This document shows, in pieces, positions 17,154-25,554 of a DNA stretch of 64,000 nucleotides. Positions within the stretch are counted from its first letter, which is position 1. Every line of letters begins with the position of its first letter. The notes under the pieces are model-generated. The model had not been told where the DNA came from and did not search any database. It saw nothing but the letters and a program-made list of their open reading frames with translations. The stretch is from Caulobacter sp. BK020. GTDB lineage: Bacteria > Pseudomonadota > Alphaproteobacteria > Caulobacterales > Caulobacteraceae. The translations under genes and the position numbers were made by a program. The stretch spans positions 62,001 to 126,000 of the forward strand of contig NZ_SLZL01000001.1 in assembly GCF_004342605.1 (NCBI RefSeq). The letters run 5' to 3'.

Positions 17154-17441
17154 ATGGGCATCTTCATCAAGAACCCCGAGACCGAGAAGGCCGTGCGCGA
17201 GATCGCCGCGCTGCGGGGCGAGACGATCACCGGCGTCATCGACGCCCTGGCGCGGGAAGCGTTGGCGCGGGAGACGCCGGCGCCGCGCAAGCGCCGCCCG
17301 ACCCTGGAGGAGATGATGGCCGCCACGGAAGAGTTTCGCCGAGCGGTCGGGCTCGACAAGCACAAGCTCAATGTCACCAAGGCCGACTTCGACGAGCTGA
17401 ACGAGATCCCTGGCCTCGAATTGCGCGATGACGCTCCGTGA
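17154..17441 (+). CDS. vapB: VapB-type antitoxin
   Basis: 95 residues with the Rv0623/VapB N-terminus (IKNPETEKAVREIAALRGET, then ITGVIDALAREAL). That segment is expected to form a ribbon-helix-helix-like DNA-binding dimer. The C-terminal part (RRPTLEEMMAATEEFRRAVGL onward) should wrap the toxin. ATG 17154 is preferred since GGAGG is five bases upstream; ATG 17151 is only two away. Its stop TGA overlaps the GTG start of the toxin (GTGA), the standard coupled order antitoxin-toxin. Confidence 0.85.
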   Translation: MGIFIKNPETEKAVREIAALRGETITGVIDALAREALARETPAPRKRRPTLEEMMAATEEFRRAVGLDKHKLNVTKADFDELNEIPGLELRDDAP

Positions 17442-17830
17442 TCGTGGTCGATGCATCGGCCCTGGTGGCCATCGGCGACTTCGAGGATGACGCGGAGGAC
17501 TTCGCCGACGCCATTTCGCGCGCTTCGGCGGCGGTCATCTCACCGGTCAACGCCGTCGAGGCCGGCCTGATCCTGATCGGCCGACGGCGCTTCGCCGACA
17601 TCGGCGATTTCAACCGCTGGCTTTCGAAACTCGCCGTCGAGGTCGCGAGCGATCCGGTGGACCATTCCGGGGCGCTCGCCGCCTATATGAGCTTCGGCCG
17701 CAACTATCACCGCGCGCGCCTGAACTTCGCCGATTGCTTCGCCTACGCGCTGGCCAAGCAGATGGACGCGCCCCTGCTCTACAAGGGCGACGACTTCGCC
17801 ATGACGGACGTGCGCTCGGCCCTGGGCTGA
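17438..17830 (+). CDS. vapC: VapC-type PIN-domain toxin ribonuclease
   Basis: 130-residue PIN-domain protein. The acidic metal-binding residues are present: Asp5 in MIVVDASALVA, Glu41 in NAVEAGLILIGRR, Asp98 in NFADCFAYALAK, and Asp116/117 in LLYKGDDFAMTDV. VapC toxins cleave tRNA or rRNA and arrest growth until neutralised by VapB. GTG 17438 overlaps the vapB stop by four bases. The core catalytic set looks intact, so the toxin should be active. A class-A palindrome begins 12 bases after the stop. Confidence 0.9.
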   Translation: MIVVDASALVAIGDFEDDAEDFADAISRASAAVISPVNAVEAGLILIGRRRFADIGDFNRWLSKLAVEVASDPVDHSGALAAYMSFGRNYHRARLNFADCFAYALAKQMDAPLLYKGDDFAMTDVRSALG

Positions 17831-17842
17831 CGGGATGCGGCC

Positions 17843-17868
17843 GGGGACAGGCGCATGCGCCTGTCCCC
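17843..17868. repeat. 26-bp intergenic palindrome, class A copy 2
   Basis: Perfect 26-bp palindrome, identical to the one at 8450-8475. It sits between the convergent ends of vapC and the TsaC/Sua5 gene. Confidence 0.85.
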
Positions 17869-17878
17869 AATCCAGCGC

Positions 17879-18856
17879 TCACCCCACGAACCCCGCCGCC
17901 CGGCGCAGGCGGTCGTTGATCGCCTCGCCCAGGCCCTCGTCGGGGATCGGGGCAACGGCGATGGCCGTGGGCCTGACCCGGTCGGCGGCGCGCAGGAACG
18001 CGAACAGGTTGGCCGCCGCTTCCGCCAGGTCGGCCGTCGGGCTGAGGTTGAACACCCCCTCGCCATCCGGCCACGGCCCGAACGCCAGGAACGCCTCGCC
18101 TTCGCGCGGCGCGGCGGCGTCGATCCGCACCGGAGCGTCGGGCGCGTAGTGCAGGGCCAATCTCCCCGGCGAGCGCCGGGCGTCGTCGTCGGCCTGGGCC
18201 AGCGGACCGACCACCGCCTCCAGCTGGGCGCGGGTCACCGCGCCGGGGCGCAACAGGCGGACGGGGCCGTCGAGCACGGCGACGACGGTGCTTTCCAGAC
18301 CCACCGCGCACGGCCCCCCGTCCAGGGCGGCGTCGGCCTTGTCGCCGGTCTCGGCGAAGGCGTCGGCGAAGGTGGTGGGGCTGGGCCGGCCCGAACGGTT
18401 GGCCGACGGCGCGACCACCGCTCCCCCGAACGCCGCCAGCACGGCGCGCGAGAGCGGATGGCCGGGCACGCGGATCGCCACGGTGTCCAGCCCCGCCCGT
18501 GCCAGGTCGCAGACGGCGGCGGCGTCGCGGATCGGGGCGACGATCGTCAGCGGACCAGGCCAGAAGGCGGCGGCCAGGGCCTGGGCGCGGTCGTCGAAGG
18601 CGGCGATGCGGGCCGCGGCCTCGGCGTCGTGGACATGGGCGATCAGCGGGTTAAAGCGCGGCCGGCCCTTGGCCTCGAAGATCGCCGCCACGGCCGCCGG
18701 GTTCGAGGCGTCGGCGCCCAGGCCGTAGACGGTCTCGGTGGGCAGCAACACAAGACCGCCGCCCGCCAGCGCCTGGGCGGCGGCCGCTACTTCTTCTTGG
18801 CCGTGATGGCGAAGCTTACCTTCACCTTGCCGCCGATCTGATCCGTAGACGCCCAT
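17879..18856 (-). CDS. tsaC: L-threonylcarbamoyladenylate synthase (TsaC/Sua5)
   Basis: 325 residues. It makes threonylcarbamoyl-AMP, the first step of the t6A37 modification of tRNAs that read ANN codons. The YrdC-type domain includes GLVLLPTETVYGLGADASNP, KGRPRFNPLIAHVHD, FWPGPLTIV, TVAIRVPGHPL and VVAPSANRSGRPSPTTF. A C-terminal Sua5 domain follows (SPGRLALHYAPDAPV onward). The only usable start in frame is ATG 18856, which makes the gene overlap the end of the cytochrome b561-YceI gene by about 70 bases. The first 20 residues therefore look like by-products of that overlap, and translation may begin later at a non-standard codon. Confidence 0.9.
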   Translation of the reverse strand: MGVYGSDRRQGEGKLRHHGQEEVAAAAQALAGGGLVLLPTETVYGLGADASNPAAVAAIFEAKGRPRFNPLIAHVHDAEAAARIAAFDDRAQALAAAFWPGPLTIVAPIRDAAAVCDLARAGLDTVAIRVPGHPLSRAVLAAFGGAVVAPSANRSGRPSPTTFADAFAETGDKADAALDGGPCAVGLESTVVAVLDGPVRLLRPGAVTRAQLEAVVGPLAQADDDARRSPGRLALHYAPDAPVRIDAAAPREGEAFLAFGPWPDGEGVFNLSPTADLAEAAANLFAFLRAADRVRPTAIAVAPIPDEGLGEAINDRLRRAAGFVG

Positions 18857-20139
18857 TCGCCCTGTCCAACCCCGAACGCCGTCCGGTCCAGGGTGGTTAC
18901 ACCGCGCGCCGTGGCTGTGTCGCCGTCGATCTTCAGGGTGAAGGGCAGGCTGACCGGCTTCCTGACGCCCCGCAGGTCCAGGGTCCCATCGGCGACGAAC
19001 CTGCCTTCGCCGGTCTTGCGGAACTTGCTGGCGGTGAAGGTCGCCTTGGGATGGGCGGCCGTGTCGAAGAAATCCCCGCTGGGCAGGCTGGAGTCCCGCT
19101 GGTCGTCGCCGGTGGCGGCCGAGCCCATGTCGATGCTGACGGTCAGCTTGGAGCGGTCCAAGGCGTCCGGCGAGAACAGGATGTCGGCGGTCCAGCGCTT
19201 GAACTGACCTTCAATGGCGTCGCCGGCCCAGGAGGCTGTGAAGTTCAGGGTCGAGCTCTTGGCCACGGCCCAGGCGACAGGGTCCTTCAGGGCCTTGTCC
19301 GGTTCGGCGGGCGCGGCGGCCTCGGCGGGCGGCGAGGTCGGGGGCGGCGCGGCGGTGGCGGCCTCGGCCGGCGTCGCGGGCGCGGCGCTCGACGTTTCGG
19401 CTTGAGTATCGGCGATGTCGGTGGACGCAACGGGCGCCTTGGCCTTGGCCGCCGGCTTCAGGGCGTAGCCCGCCGCGATCACCGCGATCAGGCCGGCGGC
19501 GGCCAGCCAGGCGCGCGGCTCCAGCCAGCCTGGGCGCGCGCCCGGCGCCATGTGGCCCAGCACTTCGTCGCGGTCGAGAATCTGGTGCTTGGCCACCGCG
19601 CCCAGGTGCAGGGCCAGCAGGCCATAGGTCAGCCACACCAGCAGCTGGTGGGCGGCCAGGCCGGCCTGGTTCCAAAGGTGCTTGGGACCCGCCGCCAGCT
19701 CGGACAGGAACGGCATGTGCGGCCACGGGATCGCGCCGTACAGCACCGTCGGGATGGTCAGCTTGCTGGTCGAGACGATGATCCAGCCGGTCAGCGGCAG
19801 GCCGATCATGATCCCATAGAAGCCCACGTGCACGATCTTGGAGGCGATCGTCTCCCACCGCGGCTGCCCGACCGGATGCGGCGGCGGCCGGTGGAACAGC
19901 CGCCAGGCCAGGCGCGCCAGGCTGAGCAGCAGGATCGTGATCCCGACCGACTTGTGCAGCTGGAAGATGGCGTAGGTGGCTGGTCCCTTGGGCTCGTCGC
20001 CCATCCGCCAGCCCAGGATGATCTGGAAGACGATGGCGGCGGCGATCAGCCAGTGCAGGACGATCGCCACCGTCGTGTAGCGGGAACGGACGGCAAGACC
20101 CGCTGCCGAAGGGGTCTCGATAGGCGCTTCGGCGGTCAT
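18787..20139 (-). CDS. Cytochrome b561 fused to YceI domain
   Basis: 450 residues. Residues about 18-200 form a four-helix cytochrome b561 with the haem histidine pattern (VLHWLIAAAIVFQIILGWR, QLHKSVGITILLLSLARL, KIVHVGFYGIMIGLPLTGWIIV, AAHQLLVWLTYGLLALHLGAVAKH). A further helix (WLAAAGLIAVIAAGYAL) leads to an Ala/Pro-rich linker. The C-terminal YceI lipocalin-like domain follows (KSSTLNFTASWAGDAIEGQFKRW to the end). Cytochrome b561 moves electrons across the membrane and YceI binds isoprenoid quinone-like lipids, so the fusion may couple the two. ATG 20139 with GAGGA upstream is chosen. The gene overlaps tsaC at its end. Confidence 0.88.
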   Translation of the reverse strand: MTAEAPIETPSAAGLAVRSRYTTVAIVLHWLIAAAIVFQIILGWRMGDEPKGPATYAIFQLHKSVGITILLLSLARLAWRLFHRPPPHPVGQPRWETIASKIVHVGFYGIMIGLPLTGWIIVSTSKLTIPTVLYGAIPWPHMPFLSELAAGPKHLWNQAGLAAHQLLVWLTYGLLALHLGAVAKHQILDRDEVLGHMAPGARPGWLEPRAWLAAAGLIAVIAAGYALKPAAKAKAPVASTDIADTQAETSSAAPATPAEAATAAPPPTSPPAEAAAPAEPDKALKDPVAWAVAKSSTLNFTASWAGDAIEGQFKRWTADILFSPDALDRSKLTVSIDMGSAATGDDQRDSSLPSGDFFDTAAHPKATFTASKFRKTGEGRFVADGTLDLRGVRKPVSLPFTLKIDGDTATARGVTTLDRTAFGVGQGEWASTDQIGGKVKVSFAITAKKK

Positions 20140-20184
20140 GGTCGTCCTCGTCTCGACGGGCGCTGGCCCCAGCTTACTAGACTT

Positions 20185-20226
20185 CATCCTGACGCGCTCG
20201 CCCAAGAGGTCGAGCGCGTCAGGATG
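20185..20226. repeat. Perfect 16-bp-stem inverted repeat
   Basis: CATCCTGACGCGCTCG at 20185-20200 and its complement at 20211-20226, with a ten-base loop. It lies between the yceI stop and the b561-YceI start, both on the minus strand. There is no T-run, so it may be a processing hairpin or an intergenic repeat rather than a simple terminator. Confidence 0.6.
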
Positions 20227-20244
20227 AGGAGCGTGGGTGAAAGA

Positions 20245-20886
20245 CTACTTCTTCGGATTGAACTCGGCTTCGATCAGGAGATCCACGTCGTCGCTGACCA
20301 TCGGCACGAGGTGGGTGAAGCCGAAGTCCGAGCGCTTGATCTTGCCGGTGGCCGAGAAGCCCATGATCTGCGAGCCGAACGGGGTCTTGGCGTAGCCGTT
20401 GTACTTGACGTCCAGGGTGACCGGCTTGGTCACGCCGCGGAAGGTCAGGTCGCCGGTCAGCTTGCCCGGCTCGACCTTGGTCGAGACGAAGGTGATCTTG
20501 GGATACTGGGTCCCGTTGAAGAACTTCGCGTCCGTGCCGATTTCCTTGTCGAAGTCCGGCAGGCCGGTGTCGACCTTGGTGGCGTCGATGGTGATCGACA
20601 CCTTGGTGTCCAGCGGCTTGGCCGGGTCGTAGGCGTACGACCCGTCGATGGCGCCCTGGGCGAAGCGGAAGGTGTAGTGCGAGGTGCCGAAGTGCGTGAC
20701 CTTCATGGTCAGGCTGGCGTGGCGCTTGTCGAGCGTCCAGTTTCCGGCGGGGGCGGCGGCCGGATCGGTCGCGACCTGGGCCTGGGCCATGGCCGGCAGC
20801 GTGACGGACGCGGTCAGAAGAGCGCCAGCCAGGACGGCGCCCTTCAGGAGAGACGGGGCGAGGCGGCGGTTCAGGGCGCGGTTCAT
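20245..20886 (-). CDS. YceI family exported protein
   Basis: 213 residues with a clear signal peptide (residues 1-37, ending MAQAQVA) and one YceI domain. The domain begins NWTLDKRHASLTMKVTHFGTSHYTFRFAQGAIDG and ends VDLLIEAEFNPKK. YceI domains form a lipocalin-like barrel that binds long isoprenoid lipids. The neighbouring downstream gene carries a second YceI domain fused to cytochrome b561, so the two proteins may share a lipid or quinone ligand. Confidence 0.9.
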   Translation of the reverse strand: MNRALNRRLAPSLLKGAVLAGALLTASVTLPAMAQAQVATDPAAAPAGNWTLDKRHASLTMKVTHFGTSHYTFRFAQGAIDGSYAYDPAKPLDTKVSITIDATKVDTGLPDFDKEIGTDAKFFNGTQYPKITFVSTKVEPGKLTGDLTFRGVTKPVTLDVKYNGYAKTPFGSQIMGFSATGKIKRSDFGFTHLVPMVSDDVDLLIEAEFNPKK

Positions 20887-21058
20887 CGGGGGACAGTCTC
20901 CAAACTGTAATAGCAGCGGTTGCCGAACCCCAACTTAGGAAGCTTGGCCCGGGGCGGAAGAGACCGCCCTTCACGAAGCCGTGATCTGATCCACTTTGCA
21001 GGGCCCGTCGCAGCATCTAAACGAGGTTCACCTATCCGCCGCCAGATCGGACCGTCCC

Positions 21059-22804
21059 ATGACCTACCGCGCGCCCGTCCGCGACCTCGCCTTCGCCCTG
21101 AAGCACGTGGCCGGGTTCGACCGCCTGGCGGCCGCCTTCCCGGAGGCCGACGCCGACACGGTGGAGGCGGTGCTGCAGGCGGCCGGGGTGTTCGCCAGCG
21201 AGGTGCTGGCCCCGCTCAACCGGGCTGGCGATCTGGTCGGCGCCAAGCTCGAAAACGGCGTGGTCCGCGCCGCGCCCGGCTTCGCCGACGCCTACCGCCG
21301 GTTCGCCCAGGACGGCTGGACCAGCCTGGCGGCCGCGCCCGAGCACGGCGGCCAGGGCCTGCCCAAGACCCTGGAGGTCGCGGTGCTGGAAATGGTCCAG
21401 GCCGCCAACATGGCCTTCGGCCTGTGCCCGATGCTGAGCCTGGGGGCCATCGAGGCCCTGGCCCACCATGGCTCCGACAGCCAGAAGGCGCTGTACCTGC
21501 CCAAGCTGGTCTCGGGCGAATGGACCGGCACCATGAACCTGACCGAGCCCCAGGCCGGTTCGGACCTGGGCGCCCTGACGACCCTGGCCACGCCGGACGG
21601 GAACGGCGGCTACACCCTGTCGGGCCAGAAGATCTTCATCACCTGGGGCGACCACGACGCCGCCGACAACATCCTGCACCTGGTGCTGGCCCGCACGCCC
21701 GACGCCCCGTCCGGCGTCAAGGGCATCTCGCTGTTCCTGGCCCCCAAGGTTCTGGTCGACGAGGCCGGCGGCCTGGGCGCGGCCAACGCCCTGCGCGTGG
21801 GCGGACTGGAGCACAAGCTGGGCATCCACGGCTCGCCCACCTGCGTGATGCTGTACGAGGGCGCCAGGGCCGAGCTGGTCGGCCAGCTGGGCCAGGGCCT
21901 GGCCCATATGTTCACGATGATGAACGCCGCGCGGCTGCAGGTCGGCGCCCAGGGGACGGCCATCGCCGAGCGGGCCTACCAGCAGGCGCTGGCCTTCTCG
22001 CTGGAGCGCACCCAGGGCCGCTCGGCCTGGACCGGCGCCCACCCCGCCCGTCTCTACGACCATCCCGACATCCGCAAGACCCTGGTGCTGATGAAGGCCA
22101 AGATCGAGGCGGCGCGCGGGATCTGCCTGTCCACGGCCGTGGCCGCCGACCTGTCTACCCACGCCGCCACCGAGGCCGAGCGCAAGACCGCCAAGCTGCG
22201 CGAGGAGCTGCTGACCCCGATCGCCAAGGCCTGGTCCACCGACGTCGGCGTCGAGGTCGCCTCCCAGGGCGTGCAGGTGCACGGCGGCATGGGCTTCATC
22301 GAGGAGACCGGCGCGGCCCAGCACTATCGCGACGCCCGCATCGCCCCGATCTACGAGGGCGCCAACGGCATCCAGGCCATCGACCTGATCGGCCGCAAGC
22401 TTCCCCTGTCGGAGGGCCAGGCGATCGCCGACCTGATGGACGACATGCGCGACACCCAGGAGGCGCTGGAGGCCGCCGACGGCGCGCTGGGCGGCTTCGC
22501 CCTGCGCTTCAAGGCGGCCCTGGACGCGACCGGCTCGGCCACCGCCTGGCTGATCGAGCGCCGAGCCCGCGCCATGCCTGACGCCCTGTCCGGCGCCACC
22601 GCCTATCTGAAGCTGTTGGGCGACACGGTCGGCGGCTGGATGCTGGCCAAGGGCGCCCTGGCCGAGCCCGAAGGGCTGCGGCTGACCCTGGCGCGGGTCT
22701 ATGGCGAGGCCGTGCTGGCGACCGTGCCGGGGCAGGTGGCGGCCGTGACAGCGGGCGGGGCCGACCTGGAGGCCGTGACGCCGGACATGCTGGGCGCGCA
22801 CTGA
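21059..22804 (+). CDS. Acyl-CoA dehydrogenase (DmdC-like long form)
   Basis: 581 residues, longer than classical acyl-CoA dehydrogenases and matching the family with an extra C-terminal domain (DmdC/FadE-like). FAD and substrate-binding segments are TGTMNLTEPQAGSDLGAL, GQKIFITWGDHD, and GVQVHGGMGFIEETGAAQHYRDARIAPIYEGANGIQAIDLIGRKL. The Glu in the last segment (IYEGANGIQ) is the likely catalytic base. It would introduce a 2,3-double bond into an acyl-CoA. The chain length or thioether substrate cannot be determined here. It starts 173 bases after the divergent yceI start. Confidence 0.9.
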   Translation: MTYRAPVRDLAFALKHVAGFDRLAAAFPEADADTVEAVLQAAGVFASEVLAPLNRAGDLVGAKLENGVVRAAPGFADAYRRFAQDGWTSLAAAPEHGGQGLPKTLEVAVLEMVQAANMAFGLCPMLSLGAIEALAHHGSDSQKALYLPKLVSGEWTGTMNLTEPQAGSDLGALTTLATPDGNGGYTLSGQKIFITWGDHDAADNILHLVLARTPDAPSGVKGISLFLAPKVLVDEAGGLGAANALRVGGLEHKLGIHGSPTCVMLYEGARAELVGQLGQGLAHMFTMMNAARLQVGAQGTAIAERAYQQALAFSLERTQGRSAWTGAHPARLYDHPDIRKTLVLMKAKIEAARGICLSTAVAADLSTHAATEAERKTAKLREELLTPIAKAWSTDVGVEVASQGVQVHGGMGFIEETGAAQHYRDARIAPIYEGANGIQAIDLIGRKLPLSEGQAIADLMDDMRDTQEALEAADGALGGFALRFKAALDATGSATAWLIERRARAMPDALSGATAYLKLLGDTVGGWMLAKGALAEPEGLRLTLARVYGEAVLATVPGQVAAVTAGGADLEAVTPDMLGAH

Positions 22805-22835
22805 CGCGGCGGGGATAACCTCACCAGGCCGACCG

Positions 22836-23468
22836 CTACCGCAGCATCCCCCAGGTGATCATCGCCTGGCCGCCGAAATACAGGAACCAGACCGCCCAGG
22901 CCGTCAGTCGGGGCGAGCCGGCCAGCTTGGCCCCCTTGAACAGGTCGAACGACAGGATGGCGTCGGACGCCATGAAGGCAAGGGCCCCGACCGTGGCCGG
23001 CCAGCGCAGATGGGGCAGCAGCAGGCTGGTCGAGACCATGGCGGCGATGGCCAGCCCATAGACGACGACGGCCGGCTTCAGGGCGCCCAGCGACGTCCAG
23101 AGCCTCGCCAGCATCACCGCGGCGGCCAGCAAGACCAGGGGCGCGACGGTCCAGAACGCCGTCCCGAGCGGACCCCGCTCGCGCCAGAACAGCACGACAT
23201 AGACCAGGTGCCCGGCCAGGAACGCGGCCAGGCCGAACGGCAGCCCGCGCTTCGGATCGCCGGCCAGGAAAGCGTCGCCGAGCGCGCACAGGGCCAGGGC
23301 GATCGCCAGCCCCGGGCCGTCGCCCTCCAGATAGGCCAGCACCGACAGCACGCCGACGGCGAGCGTCTTGACCAGGGTCCGCGGCGGCGACGGCGGCCGC
23401 TGGACCAGCACCAGGCCGTACAGCGCCGCGCAAAGCCCGGCCACGGCCCACAGCCTCAGGTCAGTCAT
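22836..23468 (-). CDS. Lysoplasmalogenase-like protein (YhhN family)
   Basis: 210-residue integral membrane protein with about eight short hydrophobic helices. It shows the YhhN family pattern, with acidic residues in ALCALGDAFLAGDPKRGLPFGLAAFLAGHLVYV and AFMASDAILSFDLF. YhhN/TMEM86 proteins hydrolyse lysoplasmalogen-type lipids in eukaryotes; the bacterial role is less clear. ATG 23468 overlaps the end of the upstream DUF1232 gene by eight bases, so the two are coupled. Confidence 0.85.
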   Translation of the reverse strand: MTDLRLWAVAGLCAALYGLVLVQRPPSPPRTLVKTLAVGVLSVLAYLEGDGPGLAIALALCALGDAFLAGDPKRGLPFGLAAFLAGHLVYVVLFWRERGPLGTAFWTVAPLVLLAAAVMLARLWTSLGALKPAVVVYGLAIAAMVSTSLLLPHLRWPATVGALAFMASDAILSFDLFKGAKLAGSPRLTAWAVWFLYFGGQAMITWGMLR

Positions 23469-23898
23469 CCGCGCCCAGCTTGGCGAGGAAGGTCTTGGCC
23501 TCGTCCTTGTGACGGGGCTTGAGGTTCTTGCCGACGATGGCGATCAGGGCCGCGATGACGGCCGCGTCGTCGGTGAAGCCGATGGCCGGCAGCACGTCGG
23601 GGATCGCGTCGGTCGGCAGCACGAAATAGGCCAGGGCCGCCAGCATCATGCCCTTGGCGGCGGTCGGGGTGGCCGGGTCCCGGGCGCACCACCACAGCGA
23701 CAGGGCGTCGGCCGCGAACGGGACCTTGGAGGCCACCTTGCGGATCTTCGGCCAGAAGCCGCGGGCCACGCGCTGCTCGTTGACCTTCACCGTGGCGGGC
23801 ACGAGCGCCTTCTTCGGGTCCAGCACCTCGCGGGCGTTGGCCTCCGGATCGACGCCGCTGGGCTTGACGTCGGGGGATGGTTTGGCGTCTGCGCTCAT
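23461..23898 (-). CDS. DUF1232 (YkvA-like) membrane protein
   Basis: 145 residues. An acidic/basic N-terminal third is followed by the DUF1232 core DALSLWWCARDPATPTAAKGMMLAALAYFVLPTDAIPDVLPAIGFTDDAAVIAALIAIV, which has the hallmark LxPxDxIPD pattern. The function is unknown. ATG 23898 is chosen; the track-like extension upstream has no ribosome site. Together with the YhhN gene it forms a two-gene envelope operon. Confidence 0.85.
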   Translation of the reverse strand: MSADAKPSPDVKPSGVDPEANAREVLDPKKALVPATVKVNEQRVARGFWPKIRKVASKVPFAADALSLWWCARDPATPTAAKGMMLAALAYFVLPTDAIPDVLPAIGFTDDAAVIAALIAIVGKNLKPRHKDEAKTFLAKLGADD

Positions 23899-23952
23899 CG
23901 GGTTAAACCGCTCCTCAAGGACCAATTAAACGCAAGCTCCGAGGAAACGTCC

Positions 23953-24735
23953 ATGAAACTCGATCGCACCGTCGCCGCCGTCGTCACCGGGGGCGCCTCG
24001 GGCCTGGGCGAGGCCACCGCCCGCGCCCTGGCCGCCCAGGGCGTCAAGGTCGCCATCTTCGACATGAACGAGGCCAAGGGCGAAGCGGTCGCCCGGGAGA
24101 TCGGCGGGGTGTTCTGCAAGGTCAACGTGACCTCCGACGAGGACGTCGACGCCGGCTTCGCCAAGGCCCGCGCCGCCCACGGCCAGGAGCGGGTGCTGGT
24201 CAACTGCGCCGGCACGGGCAACGCCATCAAGACCGCCAGCCGCGACAAGGCCACCGGCGAGGCCAGGCACTTCCCGCTCGACGCCTTCGACAGGATCATC
24301 CAGATCAACCTGGTCGGCACGTTCCGCTGCATCGCCAAGTCGGCCAAGGGCATGCTCGACCTCGAACCCCTGGAGGACGGCGAGCGCGGCGCGATCGTCA
24401 ATACCGCCAGCGTGGCGGGCGAGGACGGCCAGGTCGGCCAGGCCGCCTATTCGGCGTCCAAGGGCGGCGTCATCGGCATGACCCTGCCGATCGCCCGCGA
24501 CCTGATGAACGACGGCATCCGGGTCAACACCATCCTGCCGGGCATCTTCAACACGCCGCTGATGAACGGGGCGCCCGAGCACGTGAAGGCCGCCCTGGCC
24601 GCATCCGTGCCGTTCCCCAAGCGCCTGGGCAATCCCGAGGAATACGCCCAGTTGGCCCTGACCATGATCACCTGCGGCTATTTCAACGGCGAGGACGTGC
24701 GGCTGGACGGCGGCATCCGCATGGCCCCGCGTTAG
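23953..24735 (+). CDS. Short-chain dehydrogenase (3-hydroxyacyl-CoA dehydrogenase type II-like)
   Basis: 260 residues. It has the cofactor motif TGGASGLG near residue 13, NCAG, catalytic Ser in NTASVAGEDGQVGQ, and YSASKGG. The segment TASRDKATGEARHFPLDAFDRIIQINLVGTFRCI and the C-terminal SVPFPKRLGNPEEYAQLALTMITCGYFNGEDVRLDGGIRMAPR resemble the HSD10/type II 3-hydroxyacyl-CoA dehydrogenase subgroup. It could act in fatty or branched-chain acyl-CoA breakdown, in keeping with the nearby acyl-CoA dehydrogenase. GAGGAAACGTCC precedes ATG 23953. It is divergent from the DUF1232 gene. Confidence 0.87.
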   Translation: MKLDRTVAAVVTGGASGLGEATARALAAQGVKVAIFDMNEAKGEAVAREIGGVFCKVNVTSDEDVDAGFAKARAAHGQERVLVNCAGTGNAIKTASRDKATGEARHFPLDAFDRIIQINLVGTFRCIAKSAKGMLDLEPLEDGERGAIVNTASVAGEDGQVGQAAYSASKGGVIGMTLPIARDLMNDGIRVNTILPGIFNTPLMNGAPEHVKAALAASVPFPKRLGNPEEYAQLALTMITCGYFNGEDVRLDGGIRMAPR

Positions 24736-24769
24736 GCGTCTTAAGGGGCCACGGCGGCTCAACGGAAAA

Positions 24770-24797
24770 GGGGGCGACCTGAACCCAGGTCGCCCCC
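24770..24797 (-). terminator. Hairpin terminator between convergent genes
   Basis: Perfect 11-bp stem (GGGGGCGACCT against AGGTCGCCCCC) with a six-base loop. On the minus strand it is followed by CTTTTCC, serving the lipoprotein gene at 24838-25443. It may also stop the plus-strand dehydrogenase transcript. Confidence 0.75.
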
Positions 24798-24837
24798 TCA
24801 TCTGGCGCCTTCTCCCTCCGGGAGAGAAGAACTCTCG

Positions 24838-25443
24838 TTACTTCGGCGCCGGGCGCTGGATGCTGGGGGCCAGGTTGTCCATGATCTCGCGAGCGTCATA
24901 GGCCCGCGGATCACCGGCCGGCTTGCGCCCCTTGTGCATCACGATCTCGGCGCTGGCTTCGAACTTCTCGATCGTGCGGACCTCGGTCCGATCGAAGAAG
25001 GGGTCGCCCCAGTAGGGATCCCAGGCGCGCCAGCCGCCGTAGCGGGGGCCGTAATAGCGCCACGCCGGACGCCAGTAGCCGTAGCCGCCGCCGTAATAGC
25101 CGAACGGCCGGCCGAAGGGATCGCCATCGATCACGGTGCGGGCGTCGCGGTCGGTACGGCGGTCGGCCGTCTCGAACCAGTCATAGCCCTGCTGGGTGGT
25201 CAGCTCGGCGGCCCGGTACAGCAGATAGCGCTCGACGGTCTCGCGCGAAGTGAGGCTGTTGCCGGCGAAGGTCACCCGATAGCGGTCGCCTTCCAGGCGC
25301 TGTTCGGAGAAGCCGCCGGTGGCCTGCTGGCCGCGAATGTTCGGCTGGTAGGGGGTGGCGGTGGCGCAGGCCGTCAGGAGGGCGGCGAGCGCCACGGCCG
25401 CGACCATCCCGGCCTTGCCGCCTATGGTCTTGCGATTAATCAT
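24838..25443 (-). CDS. CC0125/CC1285-family lipoprotein
   Basis: 201 residues. A signal peptide ends in lipobox LLTAC, so Cys26 should be lipidated. The body contains GGFSEQRLEGDRYRVTFAGNSLTSRETVERYLLYRAAELTTQQGYDWFETADRRTD. This core matches the Caulobacter CC0125/CC1285 lipoprotein family (function unknown), in which the AAELT-x5-GYDWF segment is characteristic. A central Gly/Tyr/Trp/Pro-rich stretch (about residues 108-150) looks like an extended or unfolded surface segment. The C-terminal EKFEASAEIVMHKGRKP is also typical. Confidence 0.82.
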   Translation of the reverse strand: MINRKTIGGKAGMVAAVALAALLTACATATPYQPNIRGQQATGGFSEQRLEGDRYRVTFAGNSLTSRETVERYLLYRAAELTTQQGYDWFETADRRTDRDARTVIDGDPFGRPFGYYGGGYGYWRPAWRYYGPRYGGWRAWDPYWGDPFFDRTEVRTIEKFEASAEIVMHKGRKPAGDPRAYDAREIMDNLAPSIQRPAPK

Positions 25444-25554
25444 GGCGCATTCCTTTACTCGGAATCTTGGCGAGAAGACTCGTTTCGTCCCGTCAACCTA
25501 ATGCATGGCCCAGCTTTGTGGTTTCGCCAAGGCCAATGCGTTTCAGCGATGAGA

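Noticed and set aside
14469..17441. A 990-codon plus-strand open frame ending at 17441
   Set aside because: Only the last 95 codons (vapB) have coding character; the rest is antisense to yaaA and the FAD dehydrogenase and is GC-bias read-through.
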